Source: Chloroflexota bacterium (GTDB lineage Bacteria; Chloroflexota; UBA6077; JACCZL01). Taken from it: a stretch of 40,497 nucleotides of DNA. A model generated the notes under the pieces. That model did not search any database, was not told the DNA's origin, and worked only from the letters and a program-made list of their open reading frames with translations. This document shows positions 31,258 through 39,706 of the stretch, one piece after another. The DNA is taken from NCBI GenBank assembly GCA_020845495.1, contig JADLFM010000057.1, forward strand, positions 1 through 40,497. The letters run 5' to 3'. How positions within the stretch are numbered: the stretch's first letter is position 1; each line of letters begins with the position of its first letter. The translations under genes and the position numbers were made by a program.

Positions 31258-33024
31258 ATGACACGGCACGTTGCTACTCAGCGCCGCGTTGCCGCGATCC
31301 TCGTCGCCGATATGGTTGGCTACAGCCGGCTGATGGAGGCGGACGAGGAATACACCCATATCTGGCAGATGCGCCTGCGCGCCGAGATCCTGGACCCGGG
31401 CATAGCCAGCCATGCCGGGCAGGTCGTCAAGAACACCGGTGACGGTTTCGTCGCGGTCTTCGATAGCGCGCTCGACGCGACTCGCTGTGCCCTCTTCTTG
31501 CAGCGAGCGGTGACCGCCCGAACTGCCGAACAGCCCGCCGAGGTGCGGATCAGCTTTCGGATGGCGGTGAACGTCGCCGATATCATCGTCGAGGCCGACG
31601 ATATTTACGGCGGCGGTGTCAACGTGGCCGCGCGCCTCCAGACTTATGCCGAGCCAGGCGGCATCGTCGTCTCCGGCGCGGTGGTCGAGCAGGTCGGCAG
31701 CAGTCTGACCGTCGGCGCGATCGACCTCGGCGACGTGCACCTGCGCAATCTCAGCCGCCCGGTGCGGGTCTTCGCACTGCGCGTTCGGCCGGCCCCGTCA
31801 CGCCTGATCGGCGATAGCCTGAGCGGGGGCGAGGCCCGGCCGTCCATCGCCGTGCTGCCGTTCCGGATGCACCCGACCGACCCGGCAGAAAGCTACTTCG
31901 CGGACGGGGTCGTCGAGAACATCGTCCAGGGGCTCGCGACGCTCAAAGAGCTGTTCGTCATCTCGCGCCGCTCGACGCTGAACTACGGTGGCGCCTCGAT
32001 CGACGCCCGCGCCATTGGCCGCGAGCTAGGGGTGCGCTACGTGCTGTACGGGAGCGTCCGCCGCACCAGCGGCCGGCTCAGGATCGGCACCGAGCTCAGT
32101 GACGCCGAAACCGGCACCGTCGTCCGTGCCGACCAGTACGATGGCAGCCTCGCCGATCTATTCGAACTACAAGGCCAGATTGCCATGAACGTGGTGCGGA
32201 CGATTGCGCCGCACGTCCACGAACGAGAGTTGGTACGAGCGCTCCGCAAGCAGCCACAGAACCTCACCGCCTACGACCTCGTCCTTCAGGCGCTCGATCT
32301 CCTCTACCGGATGGACTACGAGTCATTCTCGCGCACGCGGGGCCTGCTCCAACAGGCCATCGCCCACGACCCCGGGTACGCCCCGGCCTACTCCTACACG
32401 GCGTACTGGTACATCCTGCGGGTGGGCGAGATGGGCTCGACTGACATCGACGGAGACTCCGCAGCAGCAGCGAGTCACGCCGCCACGGCACTCGAGCTCG
32501 ACGACGAAGACGCCCAATCGCTAGCGATCGCCGGGCACGTCCAGGCCTATCTGATGAAGGACTTTCCATTGGCACTGTCGCTCCTCGACCGCGCCATTGC
32601 AGTCGGCCCGAGCTCAGCGTTGGCGTGGTCGATGAGCAGCGCCACCCGCGGCTTCATGGGCGATGGCGCGACAGCGCTGAAGCATGGTGAGATGGGCGTT
32701 CGCCTCTCGCCGCTCGATGCGCGCCTCTTCTGGCACGAAGGGCTGTTGGCCCAGGCGCATTACGTCCTGGGTGACTACGAGGAAGCTCTCGAGTGGGTGC
32801 ACAGCGCGCTCGAACGGAACGAGTCGATTCGCTTCAACATCCGCACCCAGATCGCCACACTCGTGGCCCTCCAACGGATGGACGAGGCGGCGGAGGCCGC
32901 TCGACGTCTGCTCTACCTGCAACCGGACTTTCGGCTGGGGGTGTACTCCAGACGCTGCCCGTTTCAGCCTCCGATCCTGGATCCCTGGCTCACACGTCTG
33001 GGATCGGCGGGACTCCCCATGTGA
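31258..33024 (+). CDS. Class III adenylate/guanylate cyclase with TolB-like and TPR regions
   Basis: The 588-residue protein opens with a class III cyclase domain (residues 8-180). The first metal aspartate is D18 in VADMVGYSRL, the second D62 in KNTGDGFVAVF, and the transition-state asparagine region is IYGGGVNVAARLQ. A TolB-like segment follows (SIAVLPFRMHPTDPAESYFADGVVENI, residues 198-310), and then TPR-type helices to the end (YDLVLQALDLL, HAATALELDDEDAQSLAIAG, YEEALEWVHSAL). No membrane helix is seen, so it should be a soluble enzyme making cAMP or cGMP, with the C-terminal part for protein contacts or sensing. The next gene starts 55 bp downstream, so a shared transcript is likely. Confidence 0.92.
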   Translation: MTRHVATQRRVAAILVADMVGYSRLMEADEEYTHIWQMRLRAEILDPGIASHAGQVVKNTGDGFVAVFDSALDATRCALFLQRAVTARTAEQPAEVRISFRMAVNVADIIVEADDIYGGGVNVAARLQTYAEPGGIVVSGAVVEQVGSSLTVGAIDLGDVHLRNLSRPVRVFALRVRPAPSRLIGDSLSGGEARPSIAVLPFRMHPTDPAESYFADGVVENIVQGLATLKELFVISRRSTLNYGGASIDARAIGRELGVRYVLYGSVRRTSGRLRIGTELSDAETGTVVRADQYDGSLADLFELQGQIAMNVVRTIAPHVHERELVRALRKQPQNLTAYDLVLQALDLLYRMDYESFSRTRGLLQQAIAHDPGYAPAYSYTAYWYILRVGEMGSTDIDGDSAAAASHAATALELDDEDAQSLAIAGHVQAYLMKDFPLALSLLDRAIAVGPSSALAWSMSSATRGFMGDGATALKHGEMGVRLSPLDARLFWHEGLLAQAHYVLGDYEEALEWVHSALERNESIRFNIRTQIATLVALQRMDEAAEAARRLLYLQPDFRLGVYSRRCPFQPPILDPWLTRLGSAGLPM

Positions 33025-33078
33025 CGTATGCCCGGGCCGACACTCAGGCCCGTGGCACGAGGATAAGGAGGGGTGGGC

Positions 33079-34032
33079 ATGACCGGCAATACGGGCAATA
33101 CCGGGAATACCGGGAATACCGGCAACACGGGCAATACGGGCATCGCCGGCGATATGGGTACCTGGTTCCTACCGGACCGGGTGGATCTCCCTTTTGTGAC
33201 CCTACGCGACCCAGCCAACGCCGCGACGACACTTGGCGAACTGTACCCTACAGGGCTGACCGCGTTCCCGCAACGGTACTGGGCCGCCAAGTGGAACGCC
33301 TGGCTCGTGCTGGATCAGTTCTCACAAGCTGGGCCCTGGACGAAGGATCTCGACGATGCTGTAGCCGACGTGGACGCCGAGTTCAGGCGGGCCGGCGCCC
33401 TGGACACCGAGTTGCGTAATCTCGTACGGGCAGCGCGGGACGAGCGGGCTGAGGCGATGGGAGAAATCCTGTCGCAAGACATCGAGTTCTTCAGCGACTT
33501 CATGGGGCTGCTGATGATCGCGCCCAGTTCGCACCCGGGCACCTATCGCGTCCTGCACATCGCCAGTCTGATCGCGTCGTTCGGCGCGCTCCACTACAAG
33601 GGCATCTACAACCGGGCGCGGCCGTCGCAGCGCTGCCCGGCGCTGCGGCCGCCGATCCCGGTGCCGGGACATTCATCGTTCCCCAGCGGCCACGCCACGC
33701 AAGCACACCTGATGGCTCGCTGTGCCGATCACATCCTCACCGGCACGTTGTCGACGACTGACGCCCGGATCTACCGCGCCGGCCTCACCGCGCTCGCACG
33801 CCAGGTGGCCCGCAATCGGGAGATCGCTGGCGTGCACTTTCAGAACGATTCCGAAGGCGGCAAGGTGCTCGCGGACAAGGTGTTCGCGCGGCTCGCGGCG
33901 CTGACCAGCGGGCGATTCTTCGACGCGGTCCAGGCCGCACGGGACGAATGGCGGCAGCCTGCGCAGTCTCACAGCGGAGCCGTACATACCGCTCAGACGC
34001 AGGTCGCGCAGACAGGGGATGGGCACGCATGA
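33079..34032 (+). CDS. Vanadium-dependent haloperoxidase / PAP2-like protein
   Basis: The 317-residue protein carries the three-part PAP2/vanadate-binding motif: K-x6-RP in YKGIYNRARPSQR, PSGH in FPSGHATQAH, and R-x5-H-x3-D in NREIAGVHFQND. These residues bind phosphate in acid phosphatases and vanadate in haloperoxidases, so either activity is possible. No signal peptide or membrane helix is visible. The N-terminus is a run of GNT/TGN triplets (residues 2-22) encoded by 9-bp DNA repeats. ATG 33079 has GGAGGGG seven bases upstream (GTG 33073 in frame is less likely). The stop overlaps the next start as ATGA (34029-34032). Confidence 0.88.
   Translation: MTGNTGNTGNTGNTGNTGNTGIAGDMGTWFLPDRVDLPFVTLRDPANAATTLGELYPTGLTAFPQRYWAAKWNAWLVLDQFSQAGPWTKDLDDAVADVDAEFRRAGALDTELRNLVRAARDERAEAMGEILSQDIEFFSDFMGLLMIAPSSHPGTYRVLHIASLIASFGALHYKGIYNRARPSQRCPALRPPIPVPGHSSFPSGHATQAHLMARCADHILTGTLSTTDARIYRAGLTALARQVARNREIAGVHFQNDSEGGKVLADKVFARLAALTSGRFFDAVQAARDEWRQPAQSHSGAVHTAQTQVAQTGDGHA
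33082..33147 (+). repeat. 9-bp in-frame repeats encoding Thr-Gly-Asn triplets
   Basis: Seven units of the ACCGGCAAT / ACGGGCAAT / ACCGGGAAT type follow the start codon of the haloperoxidase-like gene. They encode a short collagen-like Gly-x-y run without proline, probably a flexible lead. Confidence 0.9.
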
Positions 34033-35159
34033 GCGAGAATCCACCCGACGTGCCGACGGCCGCCCAGACACCTGCTCAACCATCTGCCCAGGCGGCTGCT
34101 CGGACGACCGTCGAAGGCGATATCGACCTGGACCCCCTCCGGAAAGAGCTCGAGGAGACGACCCTGATCTGCGATCCCTCAGGCATCGATGCCGAACTGC
34201 TGCGGATAGCGCCGGAGGATCGCCATCAGTGCGGATTGCCGCCGGAACCGGACGAGCGCACCGAGCCCGCACAGTACCGATTCTGGCACGACCTGTTTGA
34301 ACCACTCCCACGGTTCGTCGACCCGGAATTCAGGTTCGTGCTCCACCAGTTCCAGCGTACGTTTCCGGTGCGGACCGCCGTCATCCGTACGTCCCACGAG
34401 GGCAGCCGTAACTGGTCTGGCGCCTACATCACGCCCCGAGACGGGCTGATGTTTACGGGGGTATTTGGCGCGTGGCGCATTCCGGAGGTGTCGCGGCCGG
34501 ACGGCACGCCGTCCGAGAACGAGTACGGAAGCTCGACCTGGATTGGGCTCGACGGCCAGCGAAAATATCTCGATTCGTCCCTGCCGCAGATTGGCACCGC
34601 GCACTACCTGGTTCGCGACGGAAGCAGCCTGGAGCCCAAAACCTGGGCCTGGTGGCAGTGGTGGAACCGAGACCAGCCAGCGCCACCAGTTGAACTGGCG
34701 CTGAAGGTATCCCCAGGTCACCTCATCCTGTGCGCACTGCTCGTCGTCAACGCGACGCAGGTCATGTTCTTGATCAAGAACCAGGACACTAGCGAGATGT
34801 GCAAGCCGTTCATCAAGACGGCGCCAAAGGCCAGGATGCCAGATGGCACGGACGTGCAGGTGCGCATATCTGGCGCGACTGCCGAGTGGGTCATGGAACG
34901 GCCCGCGGAGTGGCCCACCGACCGGCTCTACGAACTGCCCGACTACGGCACGGTCACCTTCAGCAGGTGCTTCTCGGTCGCCGCTCCCGATCCAGGGCGC
35001 TTTGGACGCGAGGAGACGGTCGAGGCTGCCCGTCTCATCCGCATGTACGCCGTCAAGGAGCGCCCAGACCGAACGCTCACCATCTCGACGGCGAAGCGAA
35101 GCGGCCCATTCAACATCACGGCGAGTTACGTTCCCGAGGGCTCGCTACAGTTTCCCTGA
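34029..35159 (+). CDS. G1 family (glutamic) endopeptidase, eqolisin-like
   Basis: The 376-residue protein contains a G1 peptidase domain at about residues 110-375. It has NWSGAYITPRDG opening, SSTWIGLDGQRKYL, the catalytic glutamine segment LPQIGTAHYL, WAWWQWWNRD, and the catalytic glutamate segment TAEWVMERPAEWP, then LPDYGTVTFSRC. Characterised eqolisins are secreted fungal acid proteases with a Gln/Glu dyad; both residues are present here. Residues 1-110 are an extra N-terminal region (Ala/Pro/Thr-rich, then acidic) with no signal peptide. The start overlaps the stop of the haloperoxidase-like gene, so the two are co-translated. The substrate is unknown. Confidence 0.88.
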   Translation: MSENPPDVPTAAQTPAQPSAQAAARTTVEGDIDLDPLRKELEETTLICDPSGIDAELLRIAPEDRHQCGLPPEPDERTEPAQYRFWHDLFEPLPRFVDPEFRFVLHQFQRTFPVRTAVIRTSHEGSRNWSGAYITPRDGLMFTGVFGAWRIPEVSRPDGTPSENEYGSSTWIGLDGQRKYLDSSLPQIGTAHYLVRDGSSLEPKTWAWWQWWNRDQPAPPVELALKVSPGHLILCALLVVNATQVMFLIKNQDTSEMCKPFIKTAPKARMPDGTDVQVRISGATAEWVMERPAEWPTDRLYELPDYGTVTFSRCFSVAAPDPGRFGREETVEAARLIRMYAVKERPDRTLTISTAKRSGPFNITASYVPEGSLQFP

Positions 35160-35178
35160 TACCGGTCCACCGCGGCTC

Positions 35179-35213
35179 GGCCGCCGTCTGCTCCGCCGGA
35201 GCAGACGGCGGCC
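35179..35213 (+). terminator. Perfect 16-bp hairpin after the cyclase-haloperoxidase-G1 operon
   Basis: The arms at 35179-35194 (GGCCGCCGTCTGCTCC) and 35198-35213 pair perfectly with a 3-nt loop, 20 bases after the stop of the G1 peptidase gene. There is no T-run, so it is either a non-canonical terminator or an mRNA 3'-end stabiliser. Confidence 0.6.
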
Positions 35214-35244
35214 GGACCAGCGGGCACACGTCAGCCGTGCCACA

Positions 35245-35450
35245 GGTCATGCGACCGTCGCCACGGCGTGCCTGGCCCTCGCGGGCGCGACGCCCCTGAC
35301 GCGCCTACGATGCGGCGCGAGCCGCCGCTGAAGCCGAGTCGGCTGTCCACAGGCAACTCGACTGGCGCCGGTGGCCGCTCGTGACCGTGGCTCTGTACGC
35401 GGTCTCGGCGCTATGGCTCGTCGAGAGTCGAGGTGCTGCGCTCGGACGCA
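35245..35450 (+). pseudogene. Possible remnant of a membrane-protein gene
   Basis: One frame reads GHATVATACLALAGATPLTR. After a one-base shift near 35305 another reads YDAARAAAEAESAVHRQLDWR and continues into a hydrophobic segment (PLVTVALYAVSALWLVESR). The codon character is coding-like, but there is no start, and the 3' part runs into the antiporter gene on the other strand. I do not recognise the parent gene. It may be noise. Confidence 0.22.
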
Positions 35451-36787
35451 CGGTGCTGAGACGGGGGCGCGTTCTCACGGCGTTCCGCCGCCAGCGACAC
35501 AGGCGGCTCGTCCAGCGGCTCGAACTCGCCGTGCAACAGGCCGTGCAGGTCGTCGTCCTCGTCCGGAACGATCTCCTCTGGACGTCGGTTGTAGAGCGCC
35601 GTGAGGGCCGGCGGCACCACGATCGTGGTGAGCAGGCTCATGATGACCACGATCGAGAAGGTCGTCCCGGAGATCGCCCCGAGCGACATCCCGATGTTCG
35701 CCACGATCAGCCCCACCTCGCCGCGCGGCGCCATCCCGACCCCTACGATGGCCATCGAGCGCCCCGCCAGCCCCCAGGCGCTCAGCCCGCAGGCGACGAG
35801 TTTTCCGACGATCGCCAATGCTGTAACTGCCAGCGCCAGCCCGAGCACCTGAGCGTCCAGGAAGACGCGCCAATCAACACGCGAGCCGGTGATGACGAAG
35901 AACAGCGGGACGAGCAGTTCGTAGAGCGGGCGCGCCTTGCGCTCCAACTCGTACTGCTCGCGCAGTTCGGCGAACACCATGCCAGCCAGGAACGCCCCGA
36001 TGATCGCGGCTAGCCCGATCTGAGCCGCCAGTGCGGCCAATCCGAGCATCGCGAGCATCGCCACCACGAAGGGGGCGTCGTTGAGACGCAGCCGCTCCAG
36101 GTTCGCGCTCCATCGGGTGACGGCGTGGCGGCCAGCCAGGGCCACGAACGCCGTGAAGCCGATGGCCTGGGCCGCGATCAACCCGATGGACGCGATCGAG
36201 ACGGTCCCGGTCTGCCCGAGCGCCGACACGACCGCGAGGACGATCATCGCCAGGACGTCATCGATGACGGCCGCGCCGAGGATGATGCGGGCTTCGACCG
36301 AGTGCAGTGTGCCGAGGTCGGCGAGGACGCGGGCGGTGATACCCACGCTGGTAGCGACGAGCGACGTGGCGATGAACAGCGCCTCGATGCTGGTCTTGCC
36401 GACAGCCGCCGCGAACGCATACCCGAGCAGGAACGGCAACACCACACCTGCCACGGCGACGATGCCAGCCCGCGCGCCGACGCGCAGGATGTCGGATAGG
36501 CGTGTCTCCAGCCCAACGACGAAGAGCAGGACCACGACGCCAAGCTCGGCGATCACGTCGTAGATGGCCGAGAGTGCAAGCGCAGCTTCGGTCGGGTCGT
36601 GCAGGGCGTGGATCAGCCCCTCGCCGGGCGTGCCGATCAGCCCAAGCGCGAACGGCCCGATCAGGACGCCCGCCAGGAGCTCCCCCACGACGGGGGGCTG
36701 GCGCAGTCGCTCGAAGATCTCCCCGGCGAGGCGGGCCACCAGGAACATCAGGAAGATATCTGCCAGCACTTCGGCGGCCATGTGCAT
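35411..36787 (-). CDS. Cation:proton antiporter (CPA2, Kef/NapA type)
   Basis: The 458-residue protein has about twelve membrane segments with CPA2 hallmarks: RLRQPPVVGELLAGVLIGP near residues 27-45, LFVVGLETRL, ATSLVATSVGITARVL, and ILGAAVIDDVLAMIVLAVV, where the adjacent aspartates are the ion-binding pair. LFFVITGSRVDW and RGEVGLIVANIGMSLG follow. The last 65 residues are a hydrophilic acidic tail without an obvious RCK/TrkA-N domain. It would exchange K+ or Na+ for protons across the cytoplasmic membrane. The start is ATG 36787, or ATG 36781 two codons later. Confidence 0.92.
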   Translation of the reverse strand: MHMAAEVLADIFLMFLVARLAGEIFERLRQPPVVGELLAGVLIGPFALGLIGTPGEGLIHALHDPTEAALALSAIYDVIAELGVVVLLFVVGLETRLSDILRVGARAGIVAVAGVVLPFLLGYAFAAAVGKTSIEALFIATSLVATSVGITARVLADLGTLHSVEARIILGAAVIDDVLAMIVLAVVSALGQTGTVSIASIGLIAAQAIGFTAFVALAGRHAVTRWSANLERLRLNDAPFVVAMLAMLGLAALAAQIGLAAIIGAFLAGMVFAELREQYELERKARPLYELLVPLFFVITGSRVDWRVFLDAQVLGLALAVTALAIVGKLVACGLSAWGLAGRSMAIVGVGMAPRGEVGLIVANIGMSLGAISGTTFSIVVIMSLLTTIVVPPALTALYNRRPEEIVPDEDDDLHGLLHGEFEPLDEPPVSLAAERRENAPPSQHRASERSTSTLDEP

Positions 36788-37185
36788 GGTTGCACCTTAC
36801 GTTTGTGGCGTCCGAGGATAGGGCCAACGGTCAGTGATCCGTGTTTATGTGAAGAGAAGGAGGCATCGGCTGCGCCGTGGTGTACTGGCGCGCCCTGCCC
36901 GCACGGTCAGGCAGCCTCCTCGCCGTCTCGTACCTGGATGCGCAGTCGCTGAGAGTCAGGGCCTAGACACAACCGGCCGTAGACACAAAAAGAGACTGCC
37001 TGCGCAGTCTCCTCCGAGCCGGTCGGATACGGGCGAACCGGCGCCCCCGGAGCCATAGTGACCCACACCGGTAAGTGTACGGGGGTGAATCCCCAGCGTC
37101 CACGTCCCACTCTCCGCGTCCGGCGTCGAGGAAGGAGTGGGGCCGGGGAGAGAGCCCGCTCACTCCCGCTGATTGGGAAGCACGG
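36788..37185. other. Intergenic region between antiporter and M20 genes
   Basis: No gene is seen. The stretch contains a minus-strand intrinsic terminator (36987-37011) that ends the M20/DUF1932 unit, and it must hold the antiporter promoter. A GGGGGTGAATCCCC palindrome at about 37080-37093 has no obvious role. Confidence 0.5.
36987..37011 (-). terminator. Intrinsic terminator for the M20/dehydrogenase unit
   Basis: Read on the minus strand, GAGACTGC, a 4-nt loop and GCAGTCTC form a perfect 8-bp stem directly followed by TTTTT (36991-36987). It lies 175 bp past the stop of the M20 gene. Confidence 0.65.
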
Positions 37186-38511
37186 TCAGACGTCGGCTGC
37201 GAGCCGGGCGGTCAGGTCGAAGATGATCTTCGTGCCGAGCGTCAGGTTCTCCAGGGAGAGTCGCTCGTCGATGCCGTGGTAGCCCTTCAGGTCATCGGCG
37301 GTGAAGATGCAGGGAACGATCCCGTAGGCCGGTACGCCGTGCGAGCGGAAGAAGCGCGCATCGGTGCCGGCGACGAACAGCGACGGCGTCACGACCGCGC
37401 TCGGGACGTGGGCGCGGCACGCGTGCTCGATGGCCGCGAAGCCGGGGCCATCCCAGGGTGCCGTCGCGGCCGGGTTCGGCCAGTACCCGACCTCGATCTC
37501 GATGGCTGGATCGTCGACGATCTGCGCCAGGTTCGAGACGAACGCTCGCGCGTCGGTGTCCGGGAGCAGCCGGCAGTCGAGGCTAATCTCGGCCTGCTCG
37601 GGCAGCACGTTGATCTTGTAGCCGCCGGAGAGCATCGTCAGGCTGATCGTGTCACGCAGCAGCGGGCGGGTCGCGCGGTGGGCGCGGACGTCCTCGCGGG
37701 CGCGCTCGCCGCCCAGACGCGCGAGCATCTCGGCGATCACCTCCGTCTCGCGCTCCTCGGGCGGCTGAGTCAGGAGTTTGTTGGCGGCCCGAATCAAACG
37801 GTGCGTCGCAGCCTCTTCCCAGGGCATCGAGGCGTGGCCCGGCTCGGCCCGCGCGATCATCCTGAGCCAGAGGATCGGCTTCTCGCCGACCGAGACCCCG
37901 AAGACGTCGCCGGCCCGGAAGAAGCCGCGCATTCCGGAGCCGCCCTCATCGAGCATGAAGCCGGGGTCGAGCAAGTCCCAGTGGTCTCTGGCGAGCACGT
38001 TCGCACCCAGGACGCTCCCGACCTCCTCGTCACAGGTGAGCATCAGGACGAGATCGCGAGAGAGAGGGACGCCGAGACGGGTGAACAGGAGCACGGTCAT
38101 CAACTCCATGATGCCCATGCCCTTCATGTCGAGCGTGCCGCGCCCGTAGACGTAGCCATCGGCCACTTCGCCCGAGAACGGGTCGAACGTCCAGTCGGAG
38201 GCAACGGCCTGGACCACGTCCATATGGCTGGAAAGGAGGACCGCTTTCCCGGTGGGTCGCTCGGCGCGCAGCCGGGCGACGAGGTTTACCTTGTTCGGGT
38301 CGCTCGTGGGGAGGGTGATCGACTCGATGCTCGCGCCGTCGAGCAAGTCGCGGATGAAGTCTGCCGTCTCGATCGTCCGGCCCAGCGGGTGCGAGCTATC
38401 GATCCGGACGTACGCCGAGAGGAGGTTGGCGGCCTCACGGGTCACGGCGTCCCAGTCGACGCGCTCGCAGAGCGGATGCGGGGCCGGCGCGGCGGCCGGG
38501 CGGTCGGTCAT
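37186..38511 (-). CDS. M20/M25/M40 family metallo-hydrolase
   Basis: The 441-residue protein has the M20 metal-binding signatures: SHMDVVQA (ligand H, catalytic D), YGRGTLDMKG (bridging D), TCDEEVGS (general-base E and ligand E), and near the end a ligand histidine in KGYHGIDERL. A dimerisation lid domain sits between about residues 215 and 340 (RMIARAEPGHASMPWEEAATHRL). It hydrolyses a peptide or N-acyl amino acid in the cytosol; the exact substrate is unknown. ATG 38511 has AAAGGAG six bases upstream, which decides it over GTG 38526. It follows the dehydrogenase gene by 11 bp, so both form one unit. Confidence 0.92.
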   Translation of the reverse strand: MTDRPAAAPAPHPLCERVDWDAVTREAANLLSAYVRIDSSHPLGRTIETADFIRDLLDGASIESITLPTSDPNKVNLVARLRAERPTGKAVLLSSHMDVVQAVASDWTFDPFSGEVADGYVYGRGTLDMKGMGIMELMTVLLFTRLGVPLSRDLVLMLTCDEEVGSVLGANVLARDHWDLLDPGFMLDEGGSGMRGFFRAGDVFGVSVGEKPILWLRMIARAEPGHASMPWEEAATHRLIRAANKLLTQPPEERETEVIAEMLARLGGERAREDVRAHRATRPLLRDTISLTMLSGGYKINVLPEQAEISLDCRLLPDTDARAFVSNLAQIVDDPAIEIEVGYWPNPAATAPWDGPGFAAIEHACRAHVPSAVVTPSLFVAGTDARFFRSHGVPAYGIVPCIFTADDLKGYHGIDERLSLENLTLGTKIIFDLTARLAADV

Positions 38512-38522
38512 CGGGGCTCCTT

Positions 38523-39413
38523 TCACCTCTCGCTACTCGCCACCCTCGTCTCGGCCAGGATCGCTACGACGTCGTCGAGGGTCTGGCCGCGCGTGCGGGT
38601 CTCGGGTGTCTCGTTCGCAAGGGGCGTCCGGCCGACGAGCCGGTACATCTCGGCGGCGCCGGCCAGGATCTCAGGAGTCAGGCCGAGGTGCCCGAACGTC
38701 GCGGCGATCTCTTCCATCTCGCCGACCCAGCGGTACGCTTTGGGCGGCATGCCGGGCATGCTCCGCTCGACCCAGCCGAGCAGTCCGCTCTGGCTCTGCT
38801 CCAGTTCGGCGCGGAGCGGTGCGGCCAGCCCCATCATCTGCCCGGCCACCAGCAGCTCGGTCGCGAGGGCGGTCAACCCTTTGGTGAGGGCCGCGTAGCA
38901 CATCTTCAGGCCAGACGCCTGCCCGATCTCGGGGCCGATCGGGAGGATGTCCAGACCGTCCGTCGTGAGCTGCGCCAGGTCGACGGCGTGCTCGCCCGAG
39001 ACGTAGAGCCGGGTCTTGTGCTCGCCGCGCTTTGGGGGCGGCCCGATGATGCCGCCGTCCACGAAGCGCGCCCCGGCTGCCGTCAGGATCGCGCCGATCT
39101 CGCGAACGGTCTGCGGCGCGATGGCGTTGCACTCGGCGTAGAGGATGTCCGCGCCGGTCGCTTGCACGGCCACTGCGACTCGCTCGGCGAGGCCACGCGC
39201 CTCGGAGGGAACGAGGATCGCGAGAATGGCGTCAGCCTCGCGGACGAGCGTCTCGTAATCGGGGACAGGCTCGATGCCAGCCTGGGCGGCGAGGCGTGCC
39301 GAGCGCTCGCTCCGACCGGCCAGACAGGTGATGGTTCGAATCCCGCCTGCTCGTACTACCGCGCCGACAGCCGATCCCATCGCGCCCGGGCTCAGGATGC
39401 CTACCGTTCGCAT
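38523..39413 (-). CDS. NAD(P)-dependent oxidoreductase, DUF1932/phosphogluconate-dehydrogenase-like
   Basis: The 296-residue protein has an N-terminal Rossmann motif VGILSPGAMGSAVGAVV, the 6PGDH-like segments DAILAILVPSEA and FVDGGIIGPPPKRGEHKTRLYVSG, and the helix with the catalytic-lysine region GLKMCYAALTKGLTALATELL. A C-terminal DUF1932-type helical domain follows (QSGLLGWVERSMPGMPPKAYRW). It belongs to the beta-hydroxyacid dehydrogenase superfamily; the substrate is unknown. ATG 39413 has GGAAGGAG upstream. The last codons (ETRVASSER) and stop are made of heptanucleotide-type repeats (38525-38545), as in the VOC gene ending at 6481. It is the first gene of a unit with the M20 hydrolase. 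Confidence 0.9.
   Translation of the reverse strand: MRTVGILSPGAMGSAVGAVVRAGGIRTITCLAGRSERSARLAAQAGIEPVPDYETLVREADAILAILVPSEARGLAERVAVAVQATGADILYAECNAIAPQTVREIGAILTAAGARFVDGGIIGPPPKRGEHKTRLYVSGEHAVDLAQLTTDGLDILPIGPEIGQASGLKMCYAALTKGLTALATELLVAGQMMGLAAPLRAELEQSQSGLLGWVERSMPGMPPKAYRWVGEMEEIAATFGHLGLTPEILAGAAEMYRLVGRTPLANETPETRTRGQTLDDVVAILAETRVASSER
38525..38545. repeat. Three heptanucleotide units at a gene end
   Basis: On the minus strand GGGTGGC-GAGTAGC-GAGAGGT occurs in phase and forms the last codons of the DUF1932-type gene. GAGTAGC followed by GAGRGGT and GA also occurs in the 6466-6528 array. Confidence 0.7.
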
Positions 39414-39706
39414 CGCCAGTGCTCCTTCCCGCCGTGCCGTCGCGTGCCTCGAACGCCTGTCGGTAGGGCGGCGATCGCCAAACCGCTGCCGGCAGTCTAG
39501 CGGGGAGCGAGCCCAGGCTCAAGGATGCCAGATGCTCCGGCCCCCCTCGGCATGCTCCGGCCCCTTCGGTGCGGCGGCCGTGCTGGCGCTCCAGCGGGCA
39601 TCAGCTCCGATCCGGGCGGCCAGCAGCGCGGACCGCACCGCGCGGTTCGCCGGCGTACGTCAGGACTCCCTCTCGGAGCGAGCAGCGCCGGCTCTGGTAC
39701 ACGCGC

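Noticed and set aside
37060..37100. GGGGGTGAATCCCC palindrome near a possible leader, considered as a cobalamin or other riboswitch
   Set aside because: There is no B12-box or other conserved riboswitch core, and the region lies downstream, not upstream, of the M20 gene.
37075..38898. Long plus-strand open frame of about 600 codons
   Set aside because: It is antisense to the M20 hydrolase and the DUF1932-type dehydrogenase, both of which have full family motifs. Long antisense frames are common in GC-rich DNA.
39333..39345. GGTTCGAATCCCG, a perfect tRNA T-arm-like string
   Set aside because: It lies inside the DUF1932-type gene (encoding GGIRTIT on the other strand), and no acceptor stem, anticodon arm or D-arm can be formed around it.
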